A stretch of 64,000 nt of DNA from an uncultured Rubritalea sp. (GCA_937132085.1 CAKZNV010000119.1:1-64000); one strand, 5' to 3'; shown: positions 11,284 through 22,100, counted from the stretch's first letter. Numbers and translations: made by a program. Notes: a model not told the origin generated them from the sequence alone.

Positions 11284-11484
11284 TTATGCCTTATGAGCGT
11301 CACTTACCTTTTTTGGGTGCTTAAGTAGTGTGCGAACTTCTGTTGAGTTCAATGCTGCAACAGTAGCTTCGTCCATACCTAGAGCGACAAGGCGGCGGGC
11401 TTGCACTTTTCTGCGCTGTGTTTTTGCACCAGCTGATTTTGTAGGACGAGATCTGTTCGGGTTACGCTGTAATGTAGTAGCCAT
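11284..11484 (-). CDS. Small basic protein of unknown function
   Basis: 66 aa ORF MATTLQRNPNRSRPTKSAGAKTQRRKVQARRLVALGMDEATVAALNSTEVRTLLKHPKKVSDAHKA; a degenerate copy nearby suggests a real gene. Confidence 0.65.
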   Translation of the reverse strand: MATTLQRNPNRSRPTKSAGAKTQRRKVQARRLVALGMDEATVAALNSTEVRTLLKHPKKVSDAHKA

Positions 11485-11881
11485 AATAGTAGTTTAGATT
11501 TGTAGTTAAAGATGTTAAAAACCGCCTGATCGACAAACTCGAACCAGCTCGGTCTGCCGACTATTAGACAACCTACTAGGATCAGTCAACTGCAAATCAG
11601 TCGAAACTACGTCTGACGTCCCTGGAAGTTGATAGCTAAATGCCTCCATACGAGAACTTTACTTACTTAACGTAGTTTAATTTAGTGAACAGAAACCAAG
11701 TTTAACCTAGTTTCTCTTTTTATGATAAACTTAGGTAACTTCAGTGCAAATGGAATAGAAACCCTATTTTGTATACTTACACACTTAAATCCGGATCAAA
11801 AATGATAGATAAACCACTTAAAATTAGAACACTACACAAAAAGATGATTGACTGAAGCATCTTTGATGACATTATTGACGC

Positions 11882-12136
11882 ATGAGAACAACGATTACGA
11901 TTGATGATGATTTATTCAAAGATGCGGCCAAGGTTTTAGGTGATGGTAATATTTCTAGTCTTATTACCAAAGCTCTGAAGCAGATCATTGCGTCTGATAG
12001 GAAAAAGAGAATATTGAGACTATCAGGGGCCATTCCTGACTTTGCGATTCCCGGTAGAGATTCGCGCTCGGATTATAGATATGATAATCTTGAGGCGGGA
12101 GAGACTCCAATAGTCGCTGAAGATCCTAAACTATAA
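11882..12136 (+). CDS. vapB: VapB-like antitoxin (DUF2191/RHH type)
   Basis: MRTTITIDDDLFKDAAKVLG N-terminus; immediately upstream of a PIN-domain ORF. Confidence 0.8.
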   Translation: MRTTITIDDDLFKDAAKVLGDGNISSLITKALKQIIASDRKKRILRLSGAIPDFAIPGRDSRSDYRYDNLEAGETPIVAEDPKL

Positions 12137-12148
12137 TTCGATACCTCT

Positions 12149-12529
12149 GTGAACGTTCTCGCTGACACTAACATCTGGAGTAAGTATTTTCGCTACGGGA
12201 ACTCTACACTGAGCTCGCTGATCGAATATGATTTCCTGTCGATCCATCCGCTCGTAATCGGTGAGCTGGCTGTGGGTAATTTACCCAAAAGAGATCAACT
12301 CATCGAAGACCTCCATACTTTCCCAACAGTTAAGCCTGCCAGCTACGAGGAAACTCATTTTCTTCTGAGAGAGCATCAGCTCTGGGGTAAAGGTATTCAG
12401 TGGAATGATCTGCTAATTCTAGCTTCTGTCATTGCCAGCCCAGACACGCTACTCTGGACCAATGATAAACGCCTCGCTGAAATAGCGCAGCAATTTTCGG
12501 TGAATTATTCACCAATAGAGTCTGTTTGA
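12149..12529 (+). CDS. vapC: PIN-domain toxin (VapC-like), probable non-ATG start
   Basis: LADTNIWSKYFR, IGELAVGN, ILASVIASPDTLLWTNDKRLAEIAQQF typical of PIN ribonucleases. Confidence 0.85.
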   Translation: MNVLADTNIWSKYFRYGNSTLSSLIEYDFLSIHPLVIGELAVGNLPKRDQLIEDLHTFPTVKPASYEETHFLLREHQLWGKGIQWNDLLILASVIASPDTLLWTNDKRLAEIAQQFSVNYSPIESV

Positions 12530-12647
12530 ACTGGTTTTGAACATCTCATCAATTTCCCTCCTTGCTTCTTTCTAATCAGACGCCAAGGTCTACTCATGTT
12601 AATCCAAACCAACGGCACTCTACGCTCTCCGTTCGAGGCGCCGTGCC

Positions 12648-13157
12648 ATGAGTAACTTTCCTAAGTTTGAGCATATCAGACACAAACCACCTGCTGAGCT
12701 CACTACGCCCCGTCCTCTGATCATTGCATGCTCACCGCTGCGCACCCATGCGAATCTCTCTACCATTATCCGCACCGCTGGCTGCTGTGGCATCTCCGAA
12801 GTCATCGCTACTGGCAATGCTAAGGTGAATCCTAAGATCGCTCGCGATGGTGCTGAAAATGTCACACTCAGCGCCTACCGATCACTGCTGCCTGTCCTTA
12901 AGAAGCTCAAACTAGATGGCTACAAACTGGTAGGGCTAGAGCAAACTACGAACTCTACTCCTCTCGATGATTTCCAGTTTCCTCACAAAACTGTCCTAGT
13001 CATCGGGGCCGAACGTGAAGGCCTCAACCAAGACACTCTCGATCTGCTCGATGCTGTGGTAGAAATCTCAGTCTGGGGACTCCCCTATTCTTACAACGTA
13101 GCAACAGCGACTTCCATCTGCATGCACGCTTATTGCGCCCAATACCCAAGTGGATAA
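12648..13157 (+). CDS. TrmH/SpoU family RNA 2'-O-methyltransferase
   Basis: HANLSTIIRTAGCCGI, VLVIGAEREGLNQDTLDLLDAVVEI, GLPYSYNVATATSICMHAY are SpoU motifs. Confidence 0.88.
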   Translation: MSNFPKFEHIRHKPPAELTTPRPLIIACSPLRTHANLSTIIRTAGCCGISEVIATGNAKVNPKIARDGAENVTLSAYRSLLPVLKKLKLDGYKLVGLEQTTNSTPLDDFQFPHKTVLVIGAEREGLNQDTLDLLDAVVEISVWGLPYSYNVATATSICMHAYCAQYPSG

Positions 13158-13310
13158 ATCAACCTAGTTGTATTTTTAGATAGAAGGCTACAAAATCACA
13201 CAACTTAGGACAAATCTCCGAAGTTTCTTCGCTGTTGTAGAGAAGTTCTCAGTTTGTTATTAGCTGATACCTTCTTTCCGTCCATAATCCATATCTACTT
13301 AGCTTCTATG

Positions 13311-14759
13311 AAATACCTACTCCTCCTCGCTCTTTGCCTTCCTCAGTTACTTTTGGCTCATACATTCGAGGTGAGCTACACTGTGCCTGATAAAAAGCCC
13401 GTTTATGCTCCGACTGTTTACATTGTCATGGCACAAGGCTTCCGCGCTCCTAGAAACCGTATGGGAGATTGGGGTAATTTACCAATTCTATACTCCGTAG
13501 TGGATCATGATTTTGACGGCAAGGTCACTATCGACTCAACTAGTCTGGGGACCATTCCTATGGATCAACTAAAGGGTGAGTTAAAGCTTCAGGCAGTGGT
13601 TAGAATTAATCCAGATTGGATGTTACCAGGGTTTGGTGAAGGTGACCTCTATAGCAAAAGCCAGAAAATCGAATTCGTAAAAGATCAAAAGCAGACGCTA
13701 CAATTTGAAGCTGACAAGGCAGTCAAAGCCCCTAAATTCCGCAGTGAAGGACCTGTTCAAGATCATTACTTTAAAAGCGAAAAACTTAGTGAATTTCATA
13801 AGCGAGACTACAATCTACGCTACTCAGTCATCCTACCTAAAGACTGGTCTGCTGATAAAAAATACCCAGTCATCATCTATGTCACAGGCTTCAGCGCAGT
13901 GCATCAGACCTCGACCGGTAGAATCAAAAGAAAGTTTGGAAAAAAGGGACAAGAAGCAATCATCGTGATCGCTGACGCCAACTGCCGCTGGGGACATTCT
14001 GTGTTTGCCAACTCAGCAGTGAATGGCCCATGGGGAGATGCTCTGACCTACGAACTACTACCACACATCGATAAAACTTATGGCGGAGCTGGACCTAAAC
14101 ATCGTTACATCACAGGTGTTTCATCCGGAGGATGGACAGCGGCTTGGGCGATTGTGAACTACCCAGAAGCATATGCAGAAGCGTGGCCAGTGTCTCCTGA
14201 TCCAGTAGATTTCTCAGCCTTTCAAGAGCTCAATATCACTGACAAAAAAGCCGATAATCTATTCACTAAGATCGTAAAAGAGGAGCAAGAGGATCGTTGT
14301 ATCAGCCTACCTATGCTCGGCTGGACATTTCGTAACATGGCAGACTTTGAGCATGCTCTAGGTGGTGGTGGCCAGCTGCAGTCCTTCGCTGCTGTCTTCT
14401 CCCCTAAGCTGAACAAAGATGGCACACCTGACCAGTGGTATAATATCAAAGATGGTGCGGTGAACATGCAGGTAACTGATTCATGGACGCCTTATGACAT
14501 CTCTAAAATCATGCAGGACAATTGGAAAGAGTTAGCTCCTAAACTGAAAGGTAAGATACACTACGGCATTCACGAAAAAGACATGTTCCACCTAGATCAC
14601 TCAATAAGGCTCTTAGAGAAAAAGTGTGCAGATCTTGGCTCAGATGCGACCTTTACTTACTTCACAGGTGTAGGTCACCACTTACCATCTGAGCATGCGG
14701 AGAAGTTGATGGATTCAGTCTTAAAAAGATGGAATGCCGCTCCAGAAAATAAAAAGTAA
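13311..14759 (+). CDS. Secreted esterase-like alpha/beta hydrolase
   Basis: Signal peptide MKYLLLLALCLPQLLLAHT, nucleophile elbow TGVSSGGWTAAW, esterase-D-like architecture. The ORF track starts earlier at 13254. Confidence 0.7.
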   Translation, partial: KYLLLLALCLPQLLLAHTFEVSYTVPDKKPVYAPTVYIVMAQGFRAPRNRMGDWGNLPILYSVVDHDFDGKVTIDSTSLGTIPMDQLKGELKLQAVVRINPDWMLPGFGEGDLYSKSQKIEFVKDQKQTLQFEADKAVKAPKFRSEGPVQDHYFKSEKLSEFHKRDYNLRYSVILPKDWSADKKYPVIIYVTGFSAVHQTSTGRIKRKFGKKGQEAIIVIADANCRWGHSVFANSAVNGPWGDALTYELLPHIDKTYGGAGPKHRYITGVSSGGWTAAWAIVNYPEAYAEAWPVSPDPVDFSAFQELNITDKKADNLFTKIVKEEQEDRCISLPMLGWTFRNMADFEHALGGGGQLQSFAAVFSPKLNKDGTPDQWYNIKDGAVNMQVTDSWTPYDISKIMQDNWKELAPKLKGKIHYGIHEKDMFHLDHSIRLLEKKCADLGSDATFTYFTGVGHHLPSEHAEKLMDSVLKRWNAAPENKK

Positions 14760-14761
14760 TA

Positions 14762-15052
14762 CTACTTCTTGCGTTTATTTCTGAAGCCTTCTTTAGCTAC
14801 GATTTCTACGTAAAAGACTGTTTGCTCTTTCTCTTCAGCTTGATCGATAAGCTTGGTGAGGTCTTCGAGGTGGCAAGAACTTGCATCTTCAGAAGACTCT
14901 CCAAATTTGCAGGCAAAATCCCAGAAATCTACACCTGTCGGCAATTGCTTTTTGCGCTCTCTTTTAAGGTATTTATTGATCGTAGACTTAGTAGACTCGA
15001 TCTGACGAGCTAGCTTTACCTTTGGTTTATCCAGTTTGAATGTAGTTTTCAT
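14762..15052 (-). CDS. DUF6172-like conserved small protein
   Basis: KTTFKLDKPKVKLARQIESTKSTINKYLKRERKKQLPTGVDFWDFACKFG; family assignment from memory. Confidence 0.55.
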   Translation of the reverse strand: MKTTFKLDKPKVKLARQIESTKSTINKYLKRERKKQLPTGVDFWDFACKFGESSEDASSCHLEDLTKLIDQAEEKEQTVFYVEIVAKEGFRNKRKK

Positions 15053-15118
15053 AAAAATTTATCGGCCGCATTATAGCAGTCCTGCTGTGATCTAGTAAGG
15101 TTTTACCAGAAAGTCAAC

Positions 15119-15580
15119 TTATGAGTCGTTCGTGGTCTTCTTAAACTCATTAACAACCAAGTAGATTGCTAACATACACATGACTCCTAGGATGCCCATG
15201 TGAAGGTAATAATTATTAAATGTAAGAGCCTTACCAAAGCATCCACACTCGATGTTTAAGCCTCTATGATGGACAGAAATGATAGCGCCAAGGAAACCAA
15301 ATGACAAAAGACCGACACTGACAATCGCACCTCGATAGAGAATCCCAAGAATGAGACAACTCCCTGCGATTAGTTCAAATGCTGGTAACATATAGCCTAG
15401 CCACATATCCCACGGAGCTGAGTTAAATGGAGCAATTTCGAAATTGCTCACACTTTCGACGAATCCATCAAGGTTGATCAATTTAGCAATCCCAGCCCAG
15501 ATAAATATTCCACCTAAGATCACTCTGGCAGTAATTTCAGCCAGATTTAAATCATCGTCATCCTTGGTGGGGGCAGCCAT
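15119..15580 (-). CDS. DoxX/MauE-family membrane protein
   Basis: Four TM helices; ARVILGGIFIWAGIAKLINLDGFVESV and ELIAGSCLILGILYRGA. Confidence 0.75.
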   Translation of the reverse strand: MAAPTKDDDDLNLAEITARVILGGIFIWAGIAKLINLDGFVESVSNFEIAPFNSAPWDMWLGYMLPAFELIAGSCLILGILYRGAIVSVGLLSFGFLGAIISVHHRGLNIECGCFGKALTFNNYYLHMGILGVMCMLAIYLVVNEFKKTTNDS

Positions 15581-15594
15581 TTCATCGACTAAAG

Positions 15595-16053
15595 TTAGTC
15601 TGCAGAATACTCAGCCCATGAGCTAGTAGTCTCCCAGATACGCACAGTTTTCAGTCTAACCTCAGATCTGACATGGTAGTCATCATCTGGATTATTCACA
15701 TGATGAGCAAGCTGATCAGCAGTATGATCAAAGATAGTTTTTGCCATCACCTCAGTAGTAGGGTCTAGGCTTTCAAAACCAATAATACGATCACCATAGG
15801 CATCTTTGAAAAACTCAAACTTCGGGTCATCTGTGTTCATACAGAGTGCGTGATCATAGGTCTCGATAAAATCCTCCACCATCTGCTTCACTAGCTTGAA
15901 ATCAAACACCATCTCGTGGTCGTCCAGAGTGTCAGCCTCGAATACGAGCTCCACTTTACGAGTGTGTCCATGAGGGAATCTGCACTTGTCTGGGTGCTTA
16001 GAAAGGAGGTGACCATTTTCGACCTCGATCATTTTACATATTCTATAAGGCAT
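15595..16053 (-). CDS. queD: 6-carboxytetrahydropterin synthase / PTPS-like
   Basis: MIEVENGHLLSKHPDKCRFPHGHTRKVEL, MVFDFKLVKQMVEDFIETYDHALCMN. Confidence 0.85.
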   Translation of the reverse strand: MPYRICKMIEVENGHLLSKHPDKCRFPHGHTRKVELVFEADTLDDHEMVFDFKLVKQMVEDFIETYDHALCMNTDDPKFEFFKDAYGDRIIGFESLDPTTEVMAKTIFDHTADQLAHHVNNPDDDYHVRSEVRLKTVRIWETTSSWAEYSAD

Positions 16054-16186
16054 AATTTTTCTTGTTACTTATTTAGTTACGTTTCGCTTGCGCAGAATAT
16101 TAGCCCAGTTCATCAAGAATACAGTAAAAAATTTCCGTATAATTCGAATCAACCATCACTAAGCCAAATCTAGCCTAGTCTCTAAA

Positions 16187-16228
16187 CAAAAAAACTACTG
16201 CAATTTCTTAACGAAATCGCAGTAGTAA
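16187..16228 (-). terminator. Intrinsic terminator
   Basis: ACTACTGCAATTT...AAATCGCAGTAGT inverted repeat; minus strand continues into a T-run. Confidence 0.7.
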
Positions 16229-16286
16229 TAAAGTTAACAAAGTGACCTAACAGAAACTGTCGATGGTCAGTAATTGTTTTAAAGGA

Positions 16287-16442
16287 TTACTTAGAGTAAT
16301 CTACTTCGAGTGCCTTAAAGTCAGGTAGTGGACGAAGTGGTGGAACTGGATCTTCACCTGTGCAACATCCTGGTGTGCATGATGTAAGTGAGTAAGAACC
16401 TGCTGCGATTGCTAGTAATGAAATAATTTTAATGAGTCTCAT
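16287..16442 (-). CDS. Putative small lipoprotein
   Basis: MRLIKIISLLAIAAGSYSLTSCTPGCCTGEDPVPPLRPLPDFKALEVDYSK; signal peptide with LTSC lipobox-like motif. Below the ORF-track cutoff. Confidence 0.6.
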   Translation of the reverse strand: MRLIKIISLLAIAAGSYSLTSCTPGCCTGEDPVPPLRPLPDFKALEVDYSK

Positions 16443-16497
16443 AATGATATAATGGTTAGATCAGCACCCATAATGTCTCGCTCATACACTTAGGCAA

Positions 16498-16537
16498 GAA
16501 AAAAGGCGAACCTTCTAAGAAAGTTCACCTTTTATAT
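16498..16537 (-). terminator. Intrinsic terminator
   Basis: AAAAGGCGAACCTTCTAAGAAAGTTCACCTTTT hairpin; minus-strand T-run. Confidence 0.65.
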
Positions 16538-16563
16538 AGCTTTGTGTAAATTCTCTAGGAGAA

Positions 16564-16695
16564 TTACTTGCCTGAGCCCATGTCTACAGAAGGCACAGAT
16601 GGAGTCTCAGCAGGAGCTGAAGCTGATCCACATGATGCTGATACTGCGAAACCTGCTGCTGCAAGTGTTACTGCGATTAGTTTAACTATTTTCAT
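16564..16695 (-). CDS. Putative small lipoprotein
   Basis: MKIVKLIAVTLAAAGFAVSASCGSASAPAETPSVPSVDMGSGK; lipobox-like VSASC. Confidence 0.6.
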   Translation of the reverse strand: MKIVKLIAVTLAAAGFAVSASCGSASAPAETPSVPSVDMGSGK

Positions 16696-16760
16696 AATAT
16701 TTTGTTATATTGTTTGTTTTGTTAGGTAATTCAAAGCTGAATAAGCCAGCTAAGAAATGA

Positions 16761-16850
16761 TTATCCTCCACATCCACAACCGCATGAAGTCAGCACTGAA
16801 AGCGCTGCAGCTGCAACTGCGTATGTAAAATGTTTAAAGGAAAGTTTCAT
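16761..16850 (-). CDS. Putative Cys/Gly-rich micro-lipoprotein
   Basis: MKLSFKHFTYAVAAAALSVLTSCGCGCGG; LTSC lipobox followed by GCGCGG. Confidence 0.45.
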   Translation of the reverse strand: MKLSFKHFTYAVAAAALSVLTSCGCGCGG

Positions 16851-16871
16851 AATATGTGAGAGAAGTAAGGA

Positions 16872-17003
16872 TTACTTACCTGGGTTTACATATACAGGAG
16901 GTTGTGGTGGTGTTGCTTCTGGAGCTGAAGCTGATCCACATGAAGCTGAGAGTGCTACGCCAGCGGCTGCACATACGATTGAGATGATTTTAACTAGTTT
17001 CAT
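16872..17003 (-). CDS. Putative small lipoprotein, paralogue of 16564-16695
   Basis: MKLVKIISIVCAAAGVALSASCGSASAPEATPPQPPVYVNPGK shares SASCGSASAP and the xxVNPGK/MGSGK-type tail. Confidence 0.6.
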   Translation of the reverse strand: MKLVKIISIVCAAAGVALSASCGSASAPEATPPQPPVYVNPGK

Positions 17004-17180
17004 TGTTTTATTTTTGTTTTATAATTTAAATTATTCAGAAACTTAATTTCCTGAACTAGTCTAAGTTTATACACAGAACCTCTCTCTGCAAGTAATTTTA
17101 AGAGTTTCTTAGAATTTATTCCCCACACGATTTTAGATAAAAAACCCAGTCCCACAAAGTGCTAAAAATAAAGCATTTGG

Positions 17181-19169
17181 CTAAAATTTAGCACCTATGG
17201 AAAAGTGTAGTGCTCCACTCGGCTCACCTTCTCTCTTGTTTAGATTATATCCATATTCCAATCTAACAGGCCCAATAGGCAGGTCTAACCTCAGTCCGAG
17301 GCCAAGCGCATGACTAGGACTATTAAAGCTGAAATCTGATGTATTCTGAAACACCTGACCAGAATCTAAGAAGACCACTCCAGAAAGTAAGTCGTTATAT
17401 GGCTTAATGTATTCCACACTAGCATCCCAATATGCCTCTCCACCAATAGTAGTTCCACTAGCTGACTGTGGCCCCATGTCTCTCTCTCCGAAGCTACGAA
17501 CAGAGTCTATTCCTCCTTTGAAATATTTTAGATCAATCGGTAAATCTTGCGATTCTGCAGGAAAAATAGCACCCGCATTAAATCTAAATACGATCCTGTC
17601 TTTATCCTCTAACTGGTAGCGATAAGATGAATTCAGTTCGGTTCGAATGTAACTGCTAGATGCATCTCCACTCACCCCACCGAACTCTAACAACCCTCTA
17701 GCATGAAAACCCTTAGTAGGCACCACCGGGTTATTTCTAAAGTCGATTTCTTGCTCTAGACCGATGCTAGTGTTTGTATAGTTTTCAGGCCCTAGCTCGA
17801 AGTCCGTCACACTATTAGCGTTTACATTTGCATAGCTAACACCTGTGAATAATCGTGTAGAATAATGCTCACTAGGTTGCCATTTGAAGACTAATTCCAG
17901 TCCGCTTTTACCAATATCGTAGCTATCGTATTTACGTGTTAGAGCGTAGAGTCTCGTCGTCTGACGGATTGCTTCACCGGCAAAATATGGCTCAGTCAAG
18001 CTAAGCTCACCAAGTAAGCCACGCTTGTTCACCTCTGCCCTAGCGCTAAAGCGCTGAAGCTTTCCTAAGAAATTCTGGTCTGTGTATGATGTCCCCAGAA
18101 TAAAGCCATCGAATGTTGCATAGCCAGTATAAGACCGCACATACTTGGCTCTCATCTCTTGCACTTCTACTTGTAAATCTAGTTGATTCTCCCCCACCGT
18201 CTTCGGAGTAATTCTCACACTTTTAAAGGCTCCTGTCCTCAACAGCTCATTCTCGATTTTGTTGATTTGCTCAGCGTTATAATACTCACCTCTCATCGAA
18301 TCTAGATAACGACTAAATCTTCTTCTAACAGTTTTCTCATTCCCTCTCACGGCAATATCTCTCACCTTGTAACGATTTCCAGAGACCACATTAAACTCTA
18401 GCTGAGTCAGCCCATCACGGTGACCCGCAGAGACTTTTATTTCAGCAAATTCATAACCTTGCTTAGCATAATACTTAGTCACTATGCTACGAACAGCAGT
18501 GATGCTGGCATAGCTAGAGATTTTATTAGTATAGGGCTCCATTTCACTCAATAGATGAGCCTTCGCCTCAGAGCTCACACCATTAATTTCAGGTGTAGCA
18601 AGCTTGTGTAGTAGTCCTCGCTTTATATCTAGGTGCACGTCCATTTTAGCAACAGCAGATCGTTTCTCTAGTTTGCTAAGCTTCACCTTCGCTTCCCAAT
18701 AGCCTTGAGACTTCAGAAAGTTTTCTACATTTACAACGCCCTCGGCTGGATAGGTTTCAAGGTATGGAGCGTTCTTTCTAGATACCAATTCACCTTCTAT
18801 CAATGGTTGGAAAAAATAATCATCTAACAGCTTTCTCTTAAGCTCGGCCTCTGCATTGATCACCAAATTACCGAACGTGTAGCGCTTTCCTAACTCGACC
18901 CTAAGCATTATCAGATTCCCACCAGGTAATGACCAGCTAGTCTTACTATCTGAGTAGCCTTCACGGAGTAGAACTCTTTGCATAAAGTAAGCTGCATCAT
19001 CAGCTCTCCACTCGGATGCTTCTCGCTGGTGAATAAACTCTAAGCGTGGAGCCATTTTCGCAAAAATGCGTAGCCTTTGTTCCTCAGGAATCCCCACAAC
19101 ACGAACCTCAGCAGCCTGCCCTAACAGCAGTTGCAAAAAGTAGATCATGCTAATTGTTAGAAATTTCAT
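17181..19169 (-). CDS. tamA: BamA/TamA family outer-membrane protein (POTRA + Omp85 barrel)
   Basis: POTRA-like region (YKVRDIAVRGNEKTVRRRFSRYL) and C-terminal barrel (GGIDSVRSFGERDMGP, LGLGLRLDLPIGPVRLEYGYNLN, terminal GAKF). Confidence 0.82.
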   Translation of the reverse strand: MKFLTISMIYFLQLLLGQAAEVRVVGIPEEQRLRIFAKMAPRLEFIHQREASEWRADDAAYFMQRVLLREGYSDSKTSWSLPGGNLIMLRVELGKRYTFGNLVINAEAELKRKLLDDYFFQPLIEGELVSRKNAPYLETYPAEGVVNVENFLKSQGYWEAKVKLSKLEKRSAVAKMDVHLDIKRGLLHKLATPEINGVSSEAKAHLLSEMEPYTNKISSYASITAVRSIVTKYYAKQGYEFAEIKVSAGHRDGLTQLEFNVVSGNRYKVRDIAVRGNEKTVRRRFSRYLDSMRGEYYNAEQINKIENELLRTGAFKSVRITPKTVGENQLDLQVEVQEMRAKYVRSYTGYATFDGFILGTSYTDQNFLGKLQRFSARAEVNKRGLLGELSLTEPYFAGEAIRQTTRLYALTRKYDSYDIGKSGLELVFKWQPSEHYSTRLFTGVSYANVNANSVTDFELGPENYTNTSIGLEQEIDFRNNPVVPTKGFHARGLLEFGGVSGDASSSYIRTELNSSYRYQLEDKDRIVFRFNAGAIFPAESQDLPIDLKYFKGGIDSVRSFGERDMGPQSASGTTIGGEAYWDASVEYIKPYNDLLSGVVFLDSGQVFQNTSDFSFNSPSHALGLGLRLDLPIGPVRLEYGYNLNKREGEPSGALHFSIGAKF

Positions 19170-19170
19170 A

Positions 19171-22100
19171 CTAGTTAAACCTTAGTGCAAACACTACTAA
19201 CCCCCGAGTCTGCCCAGAACTATCGAACTGAGTTGTTAGATACCATCTCTCATGTAATTTCACCGTGGCAGAGGCATATTTCTCGCCAGTTAGATCATCT
19301 ACTTCCCCCACTCTTAGATCCAGATCTTCCATTCCAGACAACAAAGCACTAAACAACTTATTCCCGCCTGGTTGATCGCTTTTGTCCTTCAACTCAAGCA
19401 GTAAGATCTGCAATGCTTTGAAGGTCGCTACATCTCTATTTTCTAAACCAGCATTGGTTGTCCCAGTCGCTAACAGAGTCATGATTTCATGCTCAGGAAG
19501 AGGAGGATAAGAGCTGAACGCCGTCTTAGGTGAGTCCGCTGAACCATAGACGTTAAGGTTCACATTATAGCTGCCAATCTGAGATTTTCCATTGATCTGC
19601 AGAGTAGGGATCAATCCATTCTGCGGACGGAAAACTATCTTACCTTCACCAACTGTTAAAAAGCTGAACGGAAGCTTAGCCTTCACATCTCTAGCATAGA
19701 GCGTGCCCGCCAGCATAGGGTTAGACAAGGTGCCAGCTGCCTTCAGAGAACCTTCTAATCTACCTTTCCCTACATTACCTCGAATCAAAATAGGATCATC
19801 CGTGCGTATGCTTAACTTAAGTTTCCAGTTATTAAATGGAGCTGGGATATCAAATCCTTGCTGTGCGTTTTTAGATTCCAATGCCGGGAGCTTCACTGAC
19901 TCAACAGCTGAAGAAGGAACACCTATAGGAATCAGATCCAGATCCTTAAAGATGATAGACTCTACAATTCCTAAGTCCCCACTGATAGTAGCTTCGCTCA
20001 GCTTACCTTTGAATAAAATATCACCATTAGCACGTGTCGCTATCAGGTCATCTCTATAGACAAGTGCGTGATCAAGTTTAAGCATCAACTCGAAGCTTGG
20101 ATCATCAGCGTCGTTCACATCTGCTACTATATCTGCTTTAAACTTACCACCATTCACTTTCGCACTCAGCTCAGACTCCATAATGAGTCGCTCATTAATC
20201 TTCCCATGAAGCTTTAGATCTTTGATTTCATCGACACCAATACCTTTAATATTCAGCACAGGAAAATCTGCTTTAAACTCTAGACTGTATTTAGGATCAA
20301 GCACTGTTCCCTCAAAGAGCGCTACTCCCTCGATCATTCCTTCGATTTTCTCAAGCTGTGGATAAAAGTTCTTCAGCCTATCTAGCGGCAATTTCTTAAT
20401 CTCAGCCCTCCCTTTTACATTCGCTGATGTCTTGAGAGTCTCGATTAGGTTCTCATCATTCAGCCAATCTCTAGGAGCAAATGGCAAGGTTAAATCTATT
20501 GTCACTCTGTCCTCACCTGCCTCAGTCATCTTCCCTTTGACTGCTAGCTTCCCATCCTTACTTTCCAGACCTAACAGAACATTTATAGCCCCAAGATCTG
20601 CACCATACTCGCCCTTAAGATCCACCATGGTCAAATTGCCATTAATATCTGGAGCCGAGGGACTACCTGTCAGATTCATCTTTGTCTGCAAAACCCCAGA
20701 AGCATTCTCTAACAACTCTAGTGGGAATAGCTTCGAAATACGCTTCAAGCTTAGCTCCTCAGTATCGACAGTGATACTCCATGGCGCAGTCTGTTCCACG
20801 AATTTCTTCACACTATCAACGCTCAACTCGTAAGGCACCTCTCCTGTCACACTTCCAATAGCTTTATCGTCTCGAAACAACTCAAATTTACCTATCTTAA
20901 CTCTCTCCCCATCCCAGTTAAACGACGCAGTGGTCGAAAGCTCATCTTGCTGTAGATCTAGCTGCTCAACATTCACCTCAATTGGCCACCTATAATCCAC
21001 CTTAGTTTGTAAACTCACAGGCAAAGCATCCTTCATATCAGGCTGAGAAACTGTTGCCTTTCGTATTATCAGCGTTCCCATATGATCCTCGCTGTTAAGG
21101 TCGCCCCTACCCTTCCAGCTAAGAATAATATCATCTTGTAGAACTACTGGCGAATCGATCAACTCTAACAGACTATTCACCCACTCAATCTTATCTCTAC
21201 GATTCACGTCCGAAGGCCTATTCACTGATCTAACATCCAGCTCGACAAATACCATATACTCTTGCTTCTCAAGATGATATTCACCCAATATTTGCAGCGG
21301 CATAGCTTGTCCATCTCGCACCTCCATCGTTAGCTTCACTGGCTGATCTCTAGTCTTATCCCAGTGGGCTTTTAAATCCACCTTCGGCAAAACGATCTTA
21401 TTCAGAGCCACCTTCTCAATCTGCGCATCAGCTTTAAAATCACTCAACTCTAGCCGAACAATTTCAACCTCTAGTTGAGCGCTCAGTGTGGTGTTACCCA
21501 GCTCTATATTGTCAGGCAACTTAGGTAGAATCTTTAGTAACTCGGCGTTCGATTCAGCCTTTATATCAGCCTGCACAATCGTCGATTCCCACCAGCGCTC
21601 ATCTTTAGAGTTAGTCCATTTACCCACTAGCTCCAACTCTACAGGTGCAGAGTTGGCTGAACCTATAAATCCCACTTCATAACCAAACCCTTTTTGCCTT
21701 AAATCCAGCTTAGCATTCTCAATAACATACTCTTGATACTGAGCTTTCTCGATCACTGAACTCAGCGAAACATCCCACTCTGGAATAGCTAATTCCTGCC
21801 AAGATCTAAGCTCCACATCCAACTCACTCAACACAGCATCACCCTCAAAATCTAACTCCACACCAAACTTTTTCGCCGTCGCCACGAGATCGTTACTAGC
21901 CAGTTTACCTTGAGTTAGCTTCAGCCTTATCACATCACTAGCTGATGCCTCAAACTCAGTTTCACCCATACTCAGCTTAGCCTCCCCACGTATCGAACCC
22001 ACCCAGTTAAGCTTCAATTCACTAATCTCTAGATCTGGTAAAACCTCAAGTCTATCGAGCTGCAGTAGTTTTTCCTGCCAACTCAACACAACCGACTGAA

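Noticed and set aside
11490-11650. Functional tRNA gene in the 66-aa gene leader
   Set aside because: T-loop-like motif and paired ends are present but the T-stem and anticodon stem do not pair; listed only as a low-confidence structured leader.
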